From NCBI GenBank assembly GCA_047967505.1, contig CM106538.1: a DNA stretch of 64,000 nt. The stretch is one strand, 5' to 3'. This stretch comes from Dipteris shenzhenensis (taxonomy: Eukaryota; Polypodiophyta; Polypodiopsida; Gleicheniales). The notes under the pieces were generated by a model, which saw only the letters and a list, made by a program, of their open reading frames with translations, was not told where the DNA came from and searched no databases. Positions 33,801 to 40,044 of this stretch are shown piece after piece; position 1 is the stretch's first letter; every line of letters begins with the position of its first letter. A program made the translations under genes and the position numbers.

Positions 33801-34408
33801 ATTTCCAGGTCTGAGTGTTGCCTCTTGTATTCTCTTCTGTGCACATGGTCAGTGAGATCTAGAGAATTGTGAGATCTCTTTCGTGCAACATTCCGCTATG
33901 AGGGTTGGCACAGGCTTTCTGCCCTGATTTCTGATGAGGTCTCTGATTTTCAATCAGATTATGGCATCTTCAAATACCATGTAATTCAAACAGAGCTTAA
34001 GACTGATACACCATTGTAAAATATATTACTGCGGGTGTGCCTAATCACGAGCCTCAGACATATTTCGCATGGCATGTGTACACCTCGTGTGTACGACCTG
34101 TTGTTATCACATAAAATTACATAAATTTTCAACAATGTATTATTCACATAAAAATCAATTCATGCATGGTGATCAACCAGACCAATCAAATAATAACCCA
34201 CCTGGTGAATTGGGGGATACATAGAATTAGTGCAGACTGGACATTCAAGCAGCTCCCGCACACTGCTGTTTGTGGATTCGCCCAATTTTACCAGTGTGAC
34301 CTGGGAAAACTTTGGCAATAATGGGTCTGCTGCCAATGCACTCGATGTCACCTCATAATCTACTTCTGGTGGGTCTGGGACCTCCACCGAGAAGCCTCCT
34401 GGTGCCAT
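14998..34408 (-). CDS. SINAT: SINAT-type (seven in absentia) RING E3 ubiquitin ligase, three exons
   Basis: Joining 34408-34202, 15946-15560 and 15318-14998 gives 304 codons plus stop, the usual size for plant SINAT proteins (about 300-330). Both junctions are phase 0 with GT-AG introns. Residues 56-91 form the C3HC4 RING (C56, C59, C70, H74, C77, C80, C88, C91), which recruits E2. Next come the SIAH-type zinc fingers (IFPYYSKLKHEAQC, then CPYAGSEC, then HLRDDH). The TRAF-like substrate-binding and dimerisation domain follows, containing FCLHFEAFQLGMAPVYMAFL and LYFSGGDRKELKLRVTGRIW. No zinc ligand is missing. I start at 34408 because MAPGG is the usual opening of SINAT2-like proteins; an in-frame ATG at 34453 would add 15 residues, with a stop seven codons upstream of it. 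SINAT proteins are known to ubiquitinate targets in development, hormone and autophagy pathways. Whether this copy is expressed across its 18 kb intron cannot be seen. Confidence 0.93.
15560..15946 (-). CDS. SINAT: SINAT exon 2
   Basis: 129 codons. The acceptor TATGTTACAG| is followed by TGT (Cys70 of the RING). The exon covers the rest of the RING, the SIAH-type zinc fingers, and SNPQEVENATWMLT. It ends at TTGACG|GTAAGC, a strong donor. Confidence 0.95.
15971..16003. repeat. (CT)n microsatellite
   Basis: A pure CT run of about 16 units just inside intron 1, 25 bp upstream of the exon 2 acceptor in transcript terms. On the SINAT transcript it reads as (GA)n, so it is not the polypyrimidine tract. 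Confidence 0.95.
16004..17160. other. Intron sequence without recognisable content
   Basis: No coding or mobile-element motif that I can identify. A GTAC-rich segment at about 16900-16980 (GTACCGTACG, GGTACATATGACATGAGTACC) resembles segments near 25070 and 32370. Confidence 0.45.
17163..17420. repeat. Alternating purine-pyrimidine repeats in inverted arrangement
   Basis: A TG/CG/TA alternating block (about 17163-17240) is followed about 110 bp later by a TA/CATG/CG/CA block (about 17355-17420) that is roughly its reverse complement. Both contain GCGCGTGCG-type words, ATGCATGC-type words and TATATACATA-type words. Confidence 0.75.
17430..18216 (-). other. Unassigned intron DNA with one minus-strand open frame
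   Basis: A minus-strand frame at 17680-17949 (89 codons) has a very basic middle (HVRSHKRPRYRRRARRHGRG) and no recognised domain. Low-complexity AGGAAGAGG-like repeats lie near 17510-17540. Probably a transposon-derived relic, but I cannot name it. Confidence 0.3.
18217..18690 (-). mobile_element. Family F LTR, 3' portion (copy F1)
   Basis: This aligns by eye with the F2 LTR from its 3' end (minus-strand GTATTCTCTAACA, ending at 18217) for about 470 bp. Shared blocks include GAGCCCAGGAACTCACACAG, TTGTTCTCCTACCTCC, TAGAGCTTGAGTGGGCC and TGCAGCCCAAACTGAGGCAC. Beyond about 18690 the two copies diverge abruptly. It may be the 3' LTR of the element whose 5' LTR is F2, or a truncated solo copy. 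Confidence 0.7.
18696..19480 (-). other. Exon-like segments between F LTRs (possible captured gene fragment)
   Basis: On the minus strand 18804-18696 is bounded by TTGGGCAG| and ATG|GTAAGC and has an open frame (RFYALLRVWKVYAFLEARGR, then SLGAALKLSSRILEGE). Upstream on the same strand is an open frame with VKDSNECLDCFGCLAGISDM and SDGSCDIGGGTTVKQMDHL, ending near a CTG|GTGTGT donor at 18848. Further donors GAG|GTAAGT (about 19090) and CAG|GTAGGT (about 19350) are visible. I do not recognise the protein, and the assembly is inference. Confidence 0.35.
19501..19822 (-). mobile_element. Family F LTR copy F2, 3' piece, with PBS next to it
   Basis: The 3' end of the LTR on the minus strand (CTCTAACA, ending at 19501) is followed by TGGTATTAGAGCC (19500-19488). 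That is one mismatch from the plant initiator-Met tRNA primer site TGGTATCAGAGC. The piece is cut at 19822 by a gag-only copia element and continues at 22237. Confidence 0.75.
19823..22231 (-). mobile_element. Gag-only non-autonomous copia element (TR-GAG-like)
   Basis: On the minus strand the 5' LTR is 22231-21827 (405 bp, starting TGTTGGAGAAATCATAGCC). The PBS TGGTATCAGAGC is at 21826-21815. The interior is about 1.7 kb with gag only. The polypurine tract TGAAGGGGGG ends at 20118 and the 3' LTR is 20117-19823 (295 bp). The 5-bp target-site duplication AACAC lies at 19818-19822 and 22232-22236. The LTRs differ: the 5' copy has an expanded (GA)n run (about 21848-21894) and about 70 bp more near its start. 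No protease, integrase or reverse transcriptase is present and little space remains for them, so this matches the TR-GAG class of plant elements that need proteins from a partner. Confidence 0.85.
20468..21291 (-). pseudogene. Copia Gag of the gag-only element (frameshifted)
   Basis: The frame opens MTSLSSSSLLVEKFKGEGFP, then WQTKIQFLMGEGVWDVVEKD (DUF4219/UBN2-type Gag). It shifts frame near 21060 and continues as SIAKEIWDRLESLFGNKITN and DLRMKESEELSDYLARFQSL. Near 20675 the zinc knuckle C-x2-C-x4-H-x4-C is readable after another frame change (CRFCK then KGHVEAKC), with a TGA where a Trp codon would fit. An acidic tail ends at WDSWAF and a stop near 20470. Gag normally forms the particle and binds RNA; this copy carries at least two frame changes. 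Confidence 0.8.
22237..23339 (-). mobile_element. Family F LTR copy F2, 5' piece
   Basis: Starts on the minus strand at 23339 with TGTTGGAGAATAGATGGTCACC and runs to the AACAC duplication of the gag-only element. It contains GCATTCAGGGCTGTAGC and GACTGATCCTCCGGAC blocks shared with F1. The full LTR would be about 1.42 kb without the insert. The proline/serine-rich frame 22571-23317 on the other strand is an artefact of its C-rich composition. Confidence 0.75.
24424..24572 (-). repeat. Tandem duplication in hAT gene, copy next to copia 5' LTR
   Basis: This 149-bp block is nearly repeated at 30857-31005, with a few mismatches. Removing the copia element makes the two copies a tandem duplication with a period of about 170 bp inside the transposase coding region. 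It ends at the TTAAC duplicated by the copia insertion. Confidence 0.85.
24568..24572 (+). other. Target-site duplication TTAAC (left)
   Basis: TTAAC immediately precedes the copia 5' LTR and is repeated immediately after the 3' LTR at 30835-30839. Confidence 0.95.
24573..24773 (+). repeat. 5' LTR of intact copia (201 bp)
   Basis: Starts TGTTGGGGTAAAGGC and ends CAGGCCCTTCA. It carries a 26-bp perfect palindrome at 24620-24645 and AATAAA at 24662-24667. The 3' third is CT-rich. The length is short even for copia. Confidence 0.95.
24776..24788 (+). other. Primer binding site of intact copia
   Basis: TGGTATCAGAGCC, two bases after the LTR end, complements the 3' end of plant initiator methionine tRNA, the usual primer for copia minus-strand synthesis. 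Confidence 0.95.
24789..26424 (+). other. Long untranslated leader of intact copia
   Basis: About 1.64 kb from primer site to the likely gag start. The first 300 bp are very GC-rich with CAGCAG and GGCGGCGCA words, followed by GTAC-rich sequence (GTACAGTACAG, CCGTACTGTACG). Several short upstream frames are present. The gag frame stays open for 66 codons before the chosen ATG. Sequences such as TTACAG|GTGAGC near 25515 look like splice sites, but splicing is not established. Confidence 0.6.
26425..30534 (+). CDS. Copia Gag-Pol polyprotein (1369 aa, intact)
   Basis: One frame makes all element proteins, later cut by its own protease. Gag (UBN2 type) occupies roughly residues 1-230. The zinc knuckle CFYCGKKGHVKSKC starts at 235. 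The protease DSGAS is at 321-325. The integrase zinc domain begins at His449 (HSRLGH...CDHCIFGK), and the catalytic triad is D510, D572 and E608, spaced D-61-D-35-E. Reverse transcriptase runs from about CKWVYKVK through the YVDD box at 1051-1054. RNase H has TDSDYAG with D1223, TTEAEY, DSQSA and KHIDVKYHFIRE, and ends TKSLPTERFAHC. I chose ATG 26425 (MASGGSD) because gag homology starts there; an in-frame ATG at 26227 would add 66 residues without gag character. No stop or frameshift is present, so it should be functional. Confidence 0.95.
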   Translation: MASGGSDSSILNIKKLEGAHNYALWAEQCLNVLLLKKISKPIRVKGVKPSDMAADDWEELDLSARAAIMLTISDTFVFNVQAEKTSYGLWQRLEELYAQKSSASKVYWLKKLVDLRMKEGTAMTSHLSEFNAIFTQLIAQGLNLDEEFKATFLLCTLPESWDTFKTTLSNSNVTLIYADVESSLLMEEMSRKNNASSKSSNALQVQDRGRTQQKGRSASESKSRSQSRGKKDIECFYCGKKGHVKSKCFKFIRDQKAKKAETKDARNGSKGKGKAKADDLDAVNVAAEDSDSDIHDVLCSSAVIAHALVIDGHDMHTWLLDSGASFHVTPHREWFTSYTGTHGVLHLGNNYACQIAGIGSIQIVFSDGRIFMLDGVRHVPQIKKNLISTGLLDDSGYHTTFGDSKWVITDGQAIVAEGFKSDTLYPLYVSSVGNHVVAITELPKVSLWHSRLGHTSVKGMQELSRLGYLPSLSFSDLPTCDHCIFGKHSVTPHKRRTPQNRAPLDLVHTDLCEMPQLSLGGAKYFITFIDDATRKVWVYFLKHKGDALDAFKKFVAQVENRTGCRLKCLRSDNGGEYVSHAFVQFCQAKGIKQELTAPHNASQNGASERMNRTIQEKVRCMLSYAALPHGFWAEAVQTTVHIINRSPNKALELKVPEEVWSGKPPSYKHLRVFGCECFAHVRKELRTKLDPKSIRCIFMGYGDEGEMGYRLWDPVKRKIIRSNDVIFKEDSVHKEPVQPVEYKSIIYDDVGQQRMPIYMQQQTAADNPVQEGIQAENQPDNFANDAPLDMPADGAVEQPDMVVQPPVMHEEQAGQQPNPEHFVRRSTRVQRPPARFVPGANNVADFIMLTDCGEPSSFKEAMGRTEKKKWEKAMQSEMDSLLQNDTWDLVQLPAGRKVLPCKWVYKVKVDSNALPRYKARLVAKGFKQEKGIDFDEIFSPVVKMTTLRAVLALVAHDDMDLCQMDVKTAFLHGDLHDEIYMSQPEGYAVKGKEQLVCKLKRSLYGLKQAPREWYKKFDAFMQSQGYHRCETDHCLYTKRAKDGSLMLLMLYVDDMLIASKSQHEISALKKQLHKSFDMKDLGDANHILGMRITRDRSKGLLFLSQKEYIDKILQRFKMEGGKSISTPLPPHLKLSSKDSPRSDDDKAEMAKIPYASAVGSLMYAMVATRPDIAFAVGVISRYMANPGKRHWEAVKGVLRYLKGTKDLCTCYGRQDALVHGFTDSDYAGNAYNRKSTTGYIFTFAGGAISWVSRLQKCIALSTTEAEYVAATEACKEAIWLTRLVGDLGITGDMPVLHCDSQSAIMLAKNPVFHQKTKHIDVKYHFIREVLEDKRLELVKVHTDDNPADLLTKSLPTERFAHCHHIMGLG
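30622..30633 (+). other. Polypurine tract of intact copia
   Basis: TAGGTGGGAGGT directly precedes the 3' LTR, where plus-strand DNA synthesis is primed. Confidence 0.85.
30634..30834 (+). repeat. 3' LTR of intact copia (201 bp)
   Basis: Matches the 5' LTR base for base as far as I can read, including the palindrome (30681-30706) and AATAAA (30723-30728). It is followed by the TTAAC target duplication. Confidence 0.95.
30835..31600 (-). pseudogene. hAT-superfamily transposase (DUF659), 5' part
   Basis: On the minus strand from about 31600 the reading is broken but ordered. A possible BED-type region (CLAPHV.MGWKGN.GC) comes first, then EDLDEILHEYAG, PHGLLFDDVEEIETIGMDTL, SWQKEKFEIGKQ, FNVLST-QWKKMMKAVVEV, NMLDDQMQRINLLLQSI and GAYFLVDG. 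This is the N-terminal half of a plant DUF659/hAT transposase. It includes the second copy of the tandem duplication (30857-31005). It joins the 3' part once the copia element is removed. Confidence 0.7.
30857..31005 (-). repeat. Tandem duplication in hAT gene, second copy
   Basis: Partner of 24424-24572. Small differences (for example CCCATAGATAAAATC against CCTATAGATGAAATC) show the duplication is older than the copia insertion. Confidence 0.85.
31601..33250. other. Intron DNA without recognised gene
   Basis: 31750-32300 is rich in GGAGCTGAAGGGAGTGG-like repeats. The resulting minus-strand frame (31689-32363, leucine/serine/proline-rich) is a composition artefact. Around 32360-32410 GTAC-rich sequence recurs (ACGTACGGTATGGGTACAG). 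Confidence 0.5.
33250..33660 (+). promoter_or_regulatory. Candidate LTR-like promoter segment with hairpin
   Basis: Contains a TATA-like CTATATAAGGGC at 33492-33503 and, upstream at 33346-33375, a perfect 11-bp inverted repeat with an 8-nt loop (CTTTCTTGGGA...TCCCAAGAAAG). The layout resembles a plus-strand LTR U3/R region, but I cannot place its ends, so this is only a suggestion. Confidence 0.3.
34202..34408 (-). CDS. SINAT: SINAT exon 1
   Basis: Codes the variable N-terminus (MAPGGFSVEVPDPPEVDYEV) and the first half of the RING finger, through ECPVCTNSMYPPIHQ. It ends at CACCAG|GTGGGT, a standard donor, after a complete Gln codon. Confidence 0.92.
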
Positions 34409-34453
34409 GTCAGCTCCACAAAGCTGCTGTTCTTCTAGAATCTCAAACAACAT

Positions 34454-35610
34454 GACAATGCTGGTGAGAGTCTAATTCTCCATGAACTATAATAACAGCT
34501 AGTGATATTAAAGCATTAGAAATGTCACAAATTTCCAACTTGGATGCTCATCTAGTACACTAAACTCAGATGATACCCCATTTGTCTTTCAGAGGATTTA
34601 AAGGGTCCTCACCTGAGTAAGCCAGGCATACAAGGAAATATTGTCAAAGGAGGTCACTCTCTTGCTGCAAATTACAGTGAATCTGCTATGTTCAAATACC
34701 TTGATAAACCTTGCAGCGTGTGGAGACTTGAGGCCTTGATGAATCTCCTCGCACAATTTGTGAATCCAAGACTATTCCCCTGTAACAAATAAAAGCCAGA
34801 TCAAGGTTTGTTGCAATCAAAGGGCTGTCTATAGTAGCAATATGTTTGGCTTATCTTACACAAGTACTAAGAAAAACTGGCATCTACCACTAGTGTAAAG
34901 AAAGCAATGAAGAAAATCTGTGCCGTGCCTGTTTCTCAAATCACAATGACTGACCAGCAAACTCATTGAACTACCTGGCCTCAAATTCAGAGAATCTTGC
35001 AGTCATAATTAACAAACTAAGCAAATGATGTATCAAATTTCATAAACCTTTCGGTTATTTTAACAAATAACCAAAAAATTGAATTGGAGATGAACAGCAC
35101 ATAATCTCTACCAATCCTTTTCAAGGGAAAGTTGAAAAATCACACGTATTCTCACAAGCGTAAAAAGCTAGTGACTTTCGCAAATAAAAACGGGGTACTA
35201 CAGATGCTGACTATTGTGCCTATGCTATTGCTTTTCCCTTTTTGGCCACATTTCTAGGGTTCAAAAAGTGTGCATGTGTCTGAAACCCAAGTGCTGCAGA
35301 AGATTCCTCCTGAGAGGAATCCTTGCCAAAACGTTGGCATGACTTTCGGTCAGAGCAATGCACTGTCTCCTTTGCCTTCAAGTATTCATTACCAGTCGGT
35401 CCAAATGATTCATACCTTGACCCGCAGCTCGCTTTGCCCTCATTTGCTTCGCCAGGTTCTTTGCTTTGTTATTGGACCCCTTTAGGTTGGGAGTTCCACA
35501 TTGTCCCCAGCTGTTGATGTAGCCATATCCTCACGGCTTCAATCTCCCTTTGGTACATCATGTGCCTTCTAGTATTTTCAGGGAGATAGCCTAACTCACT
35601 CTCTCCCCTG
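34454..35610 (-). other. SINAT upstream region (no gene recognised)
   Basis: Should contain the SINAT 5' UTR and promoter. I see no convincing TATA box or upstream exon. A minus-strand open frame at about 35469-35610 (HMMYQREIEAVRIWLHQQLG) looks protein-like but is unassigned. Confidence 0.35.
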
Positions 35611-36137
35611 CTCAATACTATCTGAACTGAAAGAATGATGCACTCAAAACAAAAGTGGGCCTCCAAAGAGGGAAAATAATAACTGAACAATGTCTGGCCC
35701 AGAGGGCTGAATACAACTGTAAAGAAACATGTACTGTATCGAGAGAAAACCCCCATTACAAACGAGCACAAGAAACTACTGTACCGGGCTGAGGACTAGC
35801 TGTACAAGGGATAGAAGGGGGCTATTGGCCTGCTCCAAACTCTCCTGCCTTGATCATGATCCCAAAGGCTGTTGCTTGCTGAGGCTAGAAGCTGAGAGGT
35901 GGATGAAGAAGGGCTGGCTTTTAGGGCAGATTGACCGACCTAGTCGGTGGGTCAACGCCAACCATTTACCAGGTCAGTCAAAAGTTAGCGTTGACCAAAA
36001 AGTCAACGCATTGATTTTTTTACCAAAAAGTCAAACATGCGTTTTTTGACATGCATTGTCTTTTGAGGCTTCTTGGCAGTATTTGATGGTGTTGTAGCCT
36101 GTAGGAAGTATGCCACGAGATGTGGATGCCTTTGACA
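35611..36137 (-). repeat. Gypsy A 3' LTR
   Basis: Starts on the minus strand TGTCAAAGGCATCCACATC at 36137. Shared blocks with 39492-40044 include AATAATAACTGAACAATGTC and TGGTCAACGTTGGTGTTGACC-like sequence. Small insertions and deletions distinguish the copies, so the element is old. Confidence 0.75.
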
Positions 36138-36213
36138 TCCCCTTCTGCTGAAACTTGATCTAGTGTATGGGAGGGCCACCTGGGATACTGAAGGGCAAAA
36201 TAACCTGTGAAAA

Positions 36214-36561
36214 GGACTTTTGCAACATGGATCCTGATCTGATGGAACTGAATACCTGGTGTATTGATCTAGGAAGATGCTTAATTTGATTCTCCTCTAT
36301 GCATATTGGTGATAGGGACAGAGGAAGATTCTGTTAGAAATCGACCAACAAAGGGTACGCAATATGGAAGACTGATAGAATAGCCCAGGACTTTTGCAAC
36401 ATGGATCCTGATCTGATGGAACTGAATACCTGGTGTATTGATCTAGGAAGATGCTTAATTTGATTCTCCTCTATGCATATTGGTGATAGGGACAGAGGAA
36501 GATTCTGTTAGAAATCGACCAACAAAGGGTACGCAATATGGAAGACTGAGAGAATAGCCCA
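36214..36561. repeat. 174-bp near-perfect tandem duplication
   Basis: Copies at 36214-36387 and 36388-36561 differ, by my reading, at one position (CTGATAGAA against CTGAGAGAA). The unit spans the junction between flanking DNA and the solo F LTR, so the GATTC|TGTTAGAAATC border occurs twice. Confidence 0.92.
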
Positions 36562-37574
36562 GGAGCTCACACAATGTGTGTGGGGTGTGGAATCACAAAC
36601 TTCTTAACTTAATGTGCATCACATAGATGTGCATACTCATCAATAGACAACGAACCAGCCAGATATAGAAACCACCAAAATAATATATTTCCGTCCAAAG
36701 CTATGGACACAATACAAAAGAGATAGATCCACAGTCACACCAATGGTGTGGTCCTCTGATCTTACCACAAGGTACTTCTACTATCTACCGGATATCTCTA
36801 GACTCGAGCCCGCGTGCTCCACCTCGAGCATCTGTAGACTTTCCGTCTAGATCTCAGCTTCTTGCTGTCCTAGAACACAGCCAAAGTCCCAGCCCTCTGT
36901 GAGCTCAGTCTGCAGCTCTTCTTGATCTCCTCTGCCTCCTGAATGTATGCCTGAGGGAGGGTATGCTGCTGCTCCTGCTGCTCCCAAGTGTGCTGGCTGC
37001 TGGATGCCGAAATGAGGCCTGAGGCCTCTCCTTTTATAAGGGCTGAGCCCCCTGTCAAATTGACCGACCAGCCAGCCCTAAATGGACTGACTGGCTGGTT
37101 GGTTGCAGCCCTAACCAACCAACTGGTTGGCTGCCGTCCAAGCCCTATATAAGGGCCTCTTCCAGGCCCTTTTGGGCTGCTGCCAGGCCCCAAGGGCAGC
37201 CCCTGTGCCCCTTTGCAGGCACCTTTTGCTGCACCACATGCAGCCTCTATCGCAGGTCATGTATCTGCACACATCAATGCCACGTGGCTCGCCTTTTAGT
37301 CGCCTTTCTCTTGGGTAGTCTCCGCCATTTGGTGCTGCTCCAAACATGTCTCAGTCAGGCCAGATCCAAGCTGAACATCCATAGCCACCTTTTCGTCCAT
37401 GAGCTTCATTTGTTGCAACCACCATGGCTCCTCCAGGTTCTTCTTTCTTTCTCTGATCTCTGGCCCCATGGCATCCATAGCGCTGCCCATGTGGCCTTCT
37501 CTCAAGACCTAGGTCCACCTTCCCCATGCTCTCCTCATATGGGGGCTTACAAATGGGGAGGTGACCTTTCCACA
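36332..37574 (-). mobile_element. Solo LTR of family F (copy F3)
   Basis: On the minus strand it starts TGTGGAAAGGTCACCTCCCC at 37574 and ends TTTCTAACA at 36332, with GATTC on both sides (36327-36331 and 37575-37579). It resembles F2 and F4 (GTAAGCCCCCATATGAGGAG, CACATGGGCAGC). It has no internal region, so it arose by LTR-LTR recombination. Length is 1,243 bp, including the extra 174-bp unit. Confidence 0.85.
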
Positions 37575-37919
37575 GATTCGTCATGAGGGAGACATCCTGG
37601 TCCTGCTGTAGCACTGTGTCCTGCTGAGTCCGAACTCAAGTCCTCTAAATTACTAAAATCAAAGGTCAAGGCAGAACACCTCTAAGCCAAGAAATGAACT
37701 TGGACCCATGGCCTGGGATCTTGACATCCCAGCATTGGTTTTGATAATCTGGTCAGACTTCGAACTGGTGCCACCAACGTGTTCCCAAGATGATGTCCGC
37801 TGCCTGCTTAGGTGCGACCCTAAGTGGCCAACAGTCTATCCACCCTGAGATCTTCAAAGTGGCTGCTGCTGCCCCAAAATGCACCATTCAAGGAAATAGG
37901 TTCCGTTGGCATAAGAGTC

Positions 37920-39430
37920 AATCGAGCCTGCTAAGCTGCTTTGGTGGAAATGACGTCCTTTGAACTGCCGGAATCTGCCAAGATAATGGCCTTCTAAATA
38001 CCAATCTGTCCATAGAACTGAAAATTGGTGAGGCTCCCCTTTTGCTGATCTTCAAGCTCCATGGTTGTGCCTATAGGAGTTGAAGCTGTAGGTGAACCAC
38101 TCGACGCGGATCTTCTACTCAAAGCTTCTAATGATGCGAGCAATCTTCCTTCTTATGGCCCAGCAAATGACAATGGAAGCATCGGTTCTCTTTGGCATAG
38201 GTTGCTCGTGGATGCAGTCGCCATCTTCGTTGCTGTCCTTCACCATCCAGCTCTTCTTCTGCTGCCCATTCCCACCATCACCTAGCCTTCACCTAGCGTG
38301 GCGTCCTAGGACTTCTTACTATTGACCTGCTTGGATCCTTGGCCCTTGTGCATGAGCTCAAAGTGTTGAGCAAACTCGTATGCACACTCGTAATCCAAGG
38401 CCTGAAACTTCCGACATACCACTGGATGTCTGTACGCAACCCATGGAAGAATTTGCTCATCTTCAGACTTTCCTCCAGCTGCAACTGTATAAACACCTGA
38501 GTGAACTTGTTGGCATAATGGTTCACCGTATCGCTCGAAAAACTGACTCTGAAGCCTATCCAAGTATTGGGGTGGCAGGAACCGTGATCGGAGGTCTTTC
38601 AAGAATTCTGTCCAGCTGTAAAGAGGTGTCTCCTCGTCTGCATCATAGTGGTCTTTCTACCACTTGAGCTACCAGGTGACTGCCTCGCCTATAAGGTGCA
38701 TGAATGCTAAGATGCACTACTTGTTGTTCGTAGGCATCACTGAAAAATAGCTTTCAAACTGATTGAGCCATGAAGTCAACACTAAGGGTTCTTGCTTAAC
38801 ATCGTACCGCATGAAGTTGAGCTTCCTAGGGAAAGAAGGTTTGACGGGCGGTGCGAGTCTCTACCTTTCCTCCCGAGATGGTCGGGGTAGAGAAATGAGG
38901 AGTTTCCGGTCCCATTCTTCCTTCTACTCCCGAGCACTACGCTCATGTTCTTCCTTTTTCTCTTGACCAGTACGTTCTCTAAGCTCCCTGGCCTCCTGAG
39001 CCTTGCGGTCCCGGAGTTCCTTGGCTTCCCGAGCCTCGCAGTCCCGGAGTTCCTTGGCCTCTTGAACCTTGTGGTCCTGGAGTTCCTTGGCCTCTTGAAC
39101 CTCACGGTCCTAGAGTTCCTTGGCTTCCTAAACCTCCCGATCACATTCCCCTTTGCCTCCCGAGCAGCTCTATCGCGCTTTCTAGCGGCTTGCTCAAGAT
39201 CTTCCCACATTTCTTGGAGCTAAGTCATGCAGGTTGAAGAGAGCCTCGGACTGTTGTTGCTGCATCTACATCATAATCTCGATCATGGCCATCATGGGAG
39301 ACATTGAGGCATCTGCAGGGTTCTATCGTGGTAGGGGGTGGGAAATGGATTTTTCCTCCCCACTTGCCTTGGACTGCTCACTAATACTCATGGTGTCCTT
39401 ACCGGATCTTGTTTGGACCATAAAAGAGTG
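37920..39430 (-). pseudogene. Gypsy A gag (and protease remnant)
   Basis: Readable in pieces on the minus strand: an EAKELRD-type coiled coil (39145-38985), LNFMRYDVKQEPLVLTSWLN, then FLKDLRSRFLPPQYLDRLQS, and HKGQGSKQVNSKKS. The W..F...R....Y....L pattern with RFLPPxY is typical of Ty3/gypsy Gag. A CCHC knuckle is not evident. The protease-like DSGSS remnant follows near 37950. Stops interrupt every frame. Confidence 0.7.
38985..39145 (-). repeat. 33-bp tandem repeat coding an 11-residue coiled coil
   Basis: About five units of GAGTTCCTTGGCCTCTTGAA-type sequence with starts about 33 bp apart (near 39015, 39048, 39081, 39114). On the minus strand each unit reads like ELRDREAQEAK. An 11-residue charged period with Leu/Ala spacing fits an extended coiled coil in Gag. 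Confidence 0.8.
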
Positions 39431-39480
39431 GGGCTGTCCCTAAACTAACCCTCTCTGTCTCACGAAAGAAAAACTGAAGT

Positions 39481-39490
39481 TCTGATACCA
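39481..39490 (-). other. Primer binding site of gypsy A
   Basis: TGGTATCAGA on the minus strand, one base after the LTR end TATTACA. It fits initiator-Met tRNA priming. Confidence 0.75.
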
Positions 39491-39491
39491 A

Positions 39492-40044
39492 TGTAATACT
39501 ATCTGAACCGAAAGAGCACTCAAAACACAAGTGGAACTGTGAAGTGAGTGTGAGAATCATAGAGGGAAAGAATATAGTGGGCCTCCGAAGAGGGAAAATA
39601 ATAACTGAACAATGTCTGGCCCAGACAGCTGAATACAATTGTAAAGAAACAAGTATTGTACAAAGGGAGACCTCACTACAAAAGAGAACTAGAAACTGCT
39701 GTACCGGACTGAAGCAGGCTGAGGACTAACTGAAGAAGGTCTGGAAGGGGCTGTTGCGCTGCTGGGCTGCTACACACTCTCGTGCCCTGAGCCTGATCCT
39801 AAAGGCTACTAGTAGCTTGCTAACGCTAGAAGCTCTGAGAGGTAGATGAATAATGAGGCCAATGGGATGGCCTTATATAGGCTTCTAGGGCAGGGGCAAA
39901 TTGACCGAACTGGTCCTTTGGTCAACACCGACCGTTGACCAGGTCGGTCAAAAGTCAATGGTGACAAAAACCAAAAAGTCAAACCTACGTTTTCTGTTCT
40001 GCATTGTCTTCTGAGGTTTCCACAGGTTGTGGATGCCCGTGACA
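39492..40044 (-). repeat. Gypsy A 5' LTR
   Basis: Begins on the minus strand TGTCACGGGCATCCACAACC at 40044. TGGTATAAGGCC-type promoter sequence is present (GCCTATATAAGGCC near 39875). Ends AGTATTACA at 39492. Confidence 0.75.

Larger units (their letters stand above)
15947..34201 (-). other. SINAT: Giant first intron of SINAT (18,255 bp)
   Basis: The donor at 34201-34200 (GT) and the acceptor at 15948-15947 (AG) delimit an intron lying between RING cysteines 59 and 70. It contains family F LTR pieces, a gag-only copia element, a hAT pseudogene and an intact copia element, which together explain most of the length. The intact copia lies antisense to SINAT. The F LTRs, gag-only element and hAT gene lie in the sense direction, so their own processing signals could compete with SINAT transcription. 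Confidence 0.85.
35611..40044 (-). mobile_element. Degraded Ty3/gypsy element A (gag-protease, no reverse transcriptase)
   Basis: On the minus strand: a 5' LTR (40044-39492), a primer site, gag, a short protease remnant near 38030-37920 (ILADSGSSKDVIS), then about 1.5 kb occupied by a solo F LTR, then a polypurine tract (GCAGAAGGGGA ending at 36138) and the 3' LTR (36137-35611). No reverse transcriptase, RNase H or integrase lies between the LTRs. It is a deletion derivative or a non-autonomous gypsy. I find no target duplication (AATAA outside the 5' LTR has no partner). Confidence 0.7.

Noticed and set aside
34409-34453. Upstream in-frame ATG of SINAT (adds MLFEILEEQQLCGAD)
   Set aside because: Possible, but MAPGG at 34408 matches the normal start of SINAT2-like proteins; kept only as an alternative.
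36214-36561. CRISPR-like or satellite array
   Set aside because: Only two long copies, explained as a simple tandem duplication; the genome is a plant's.
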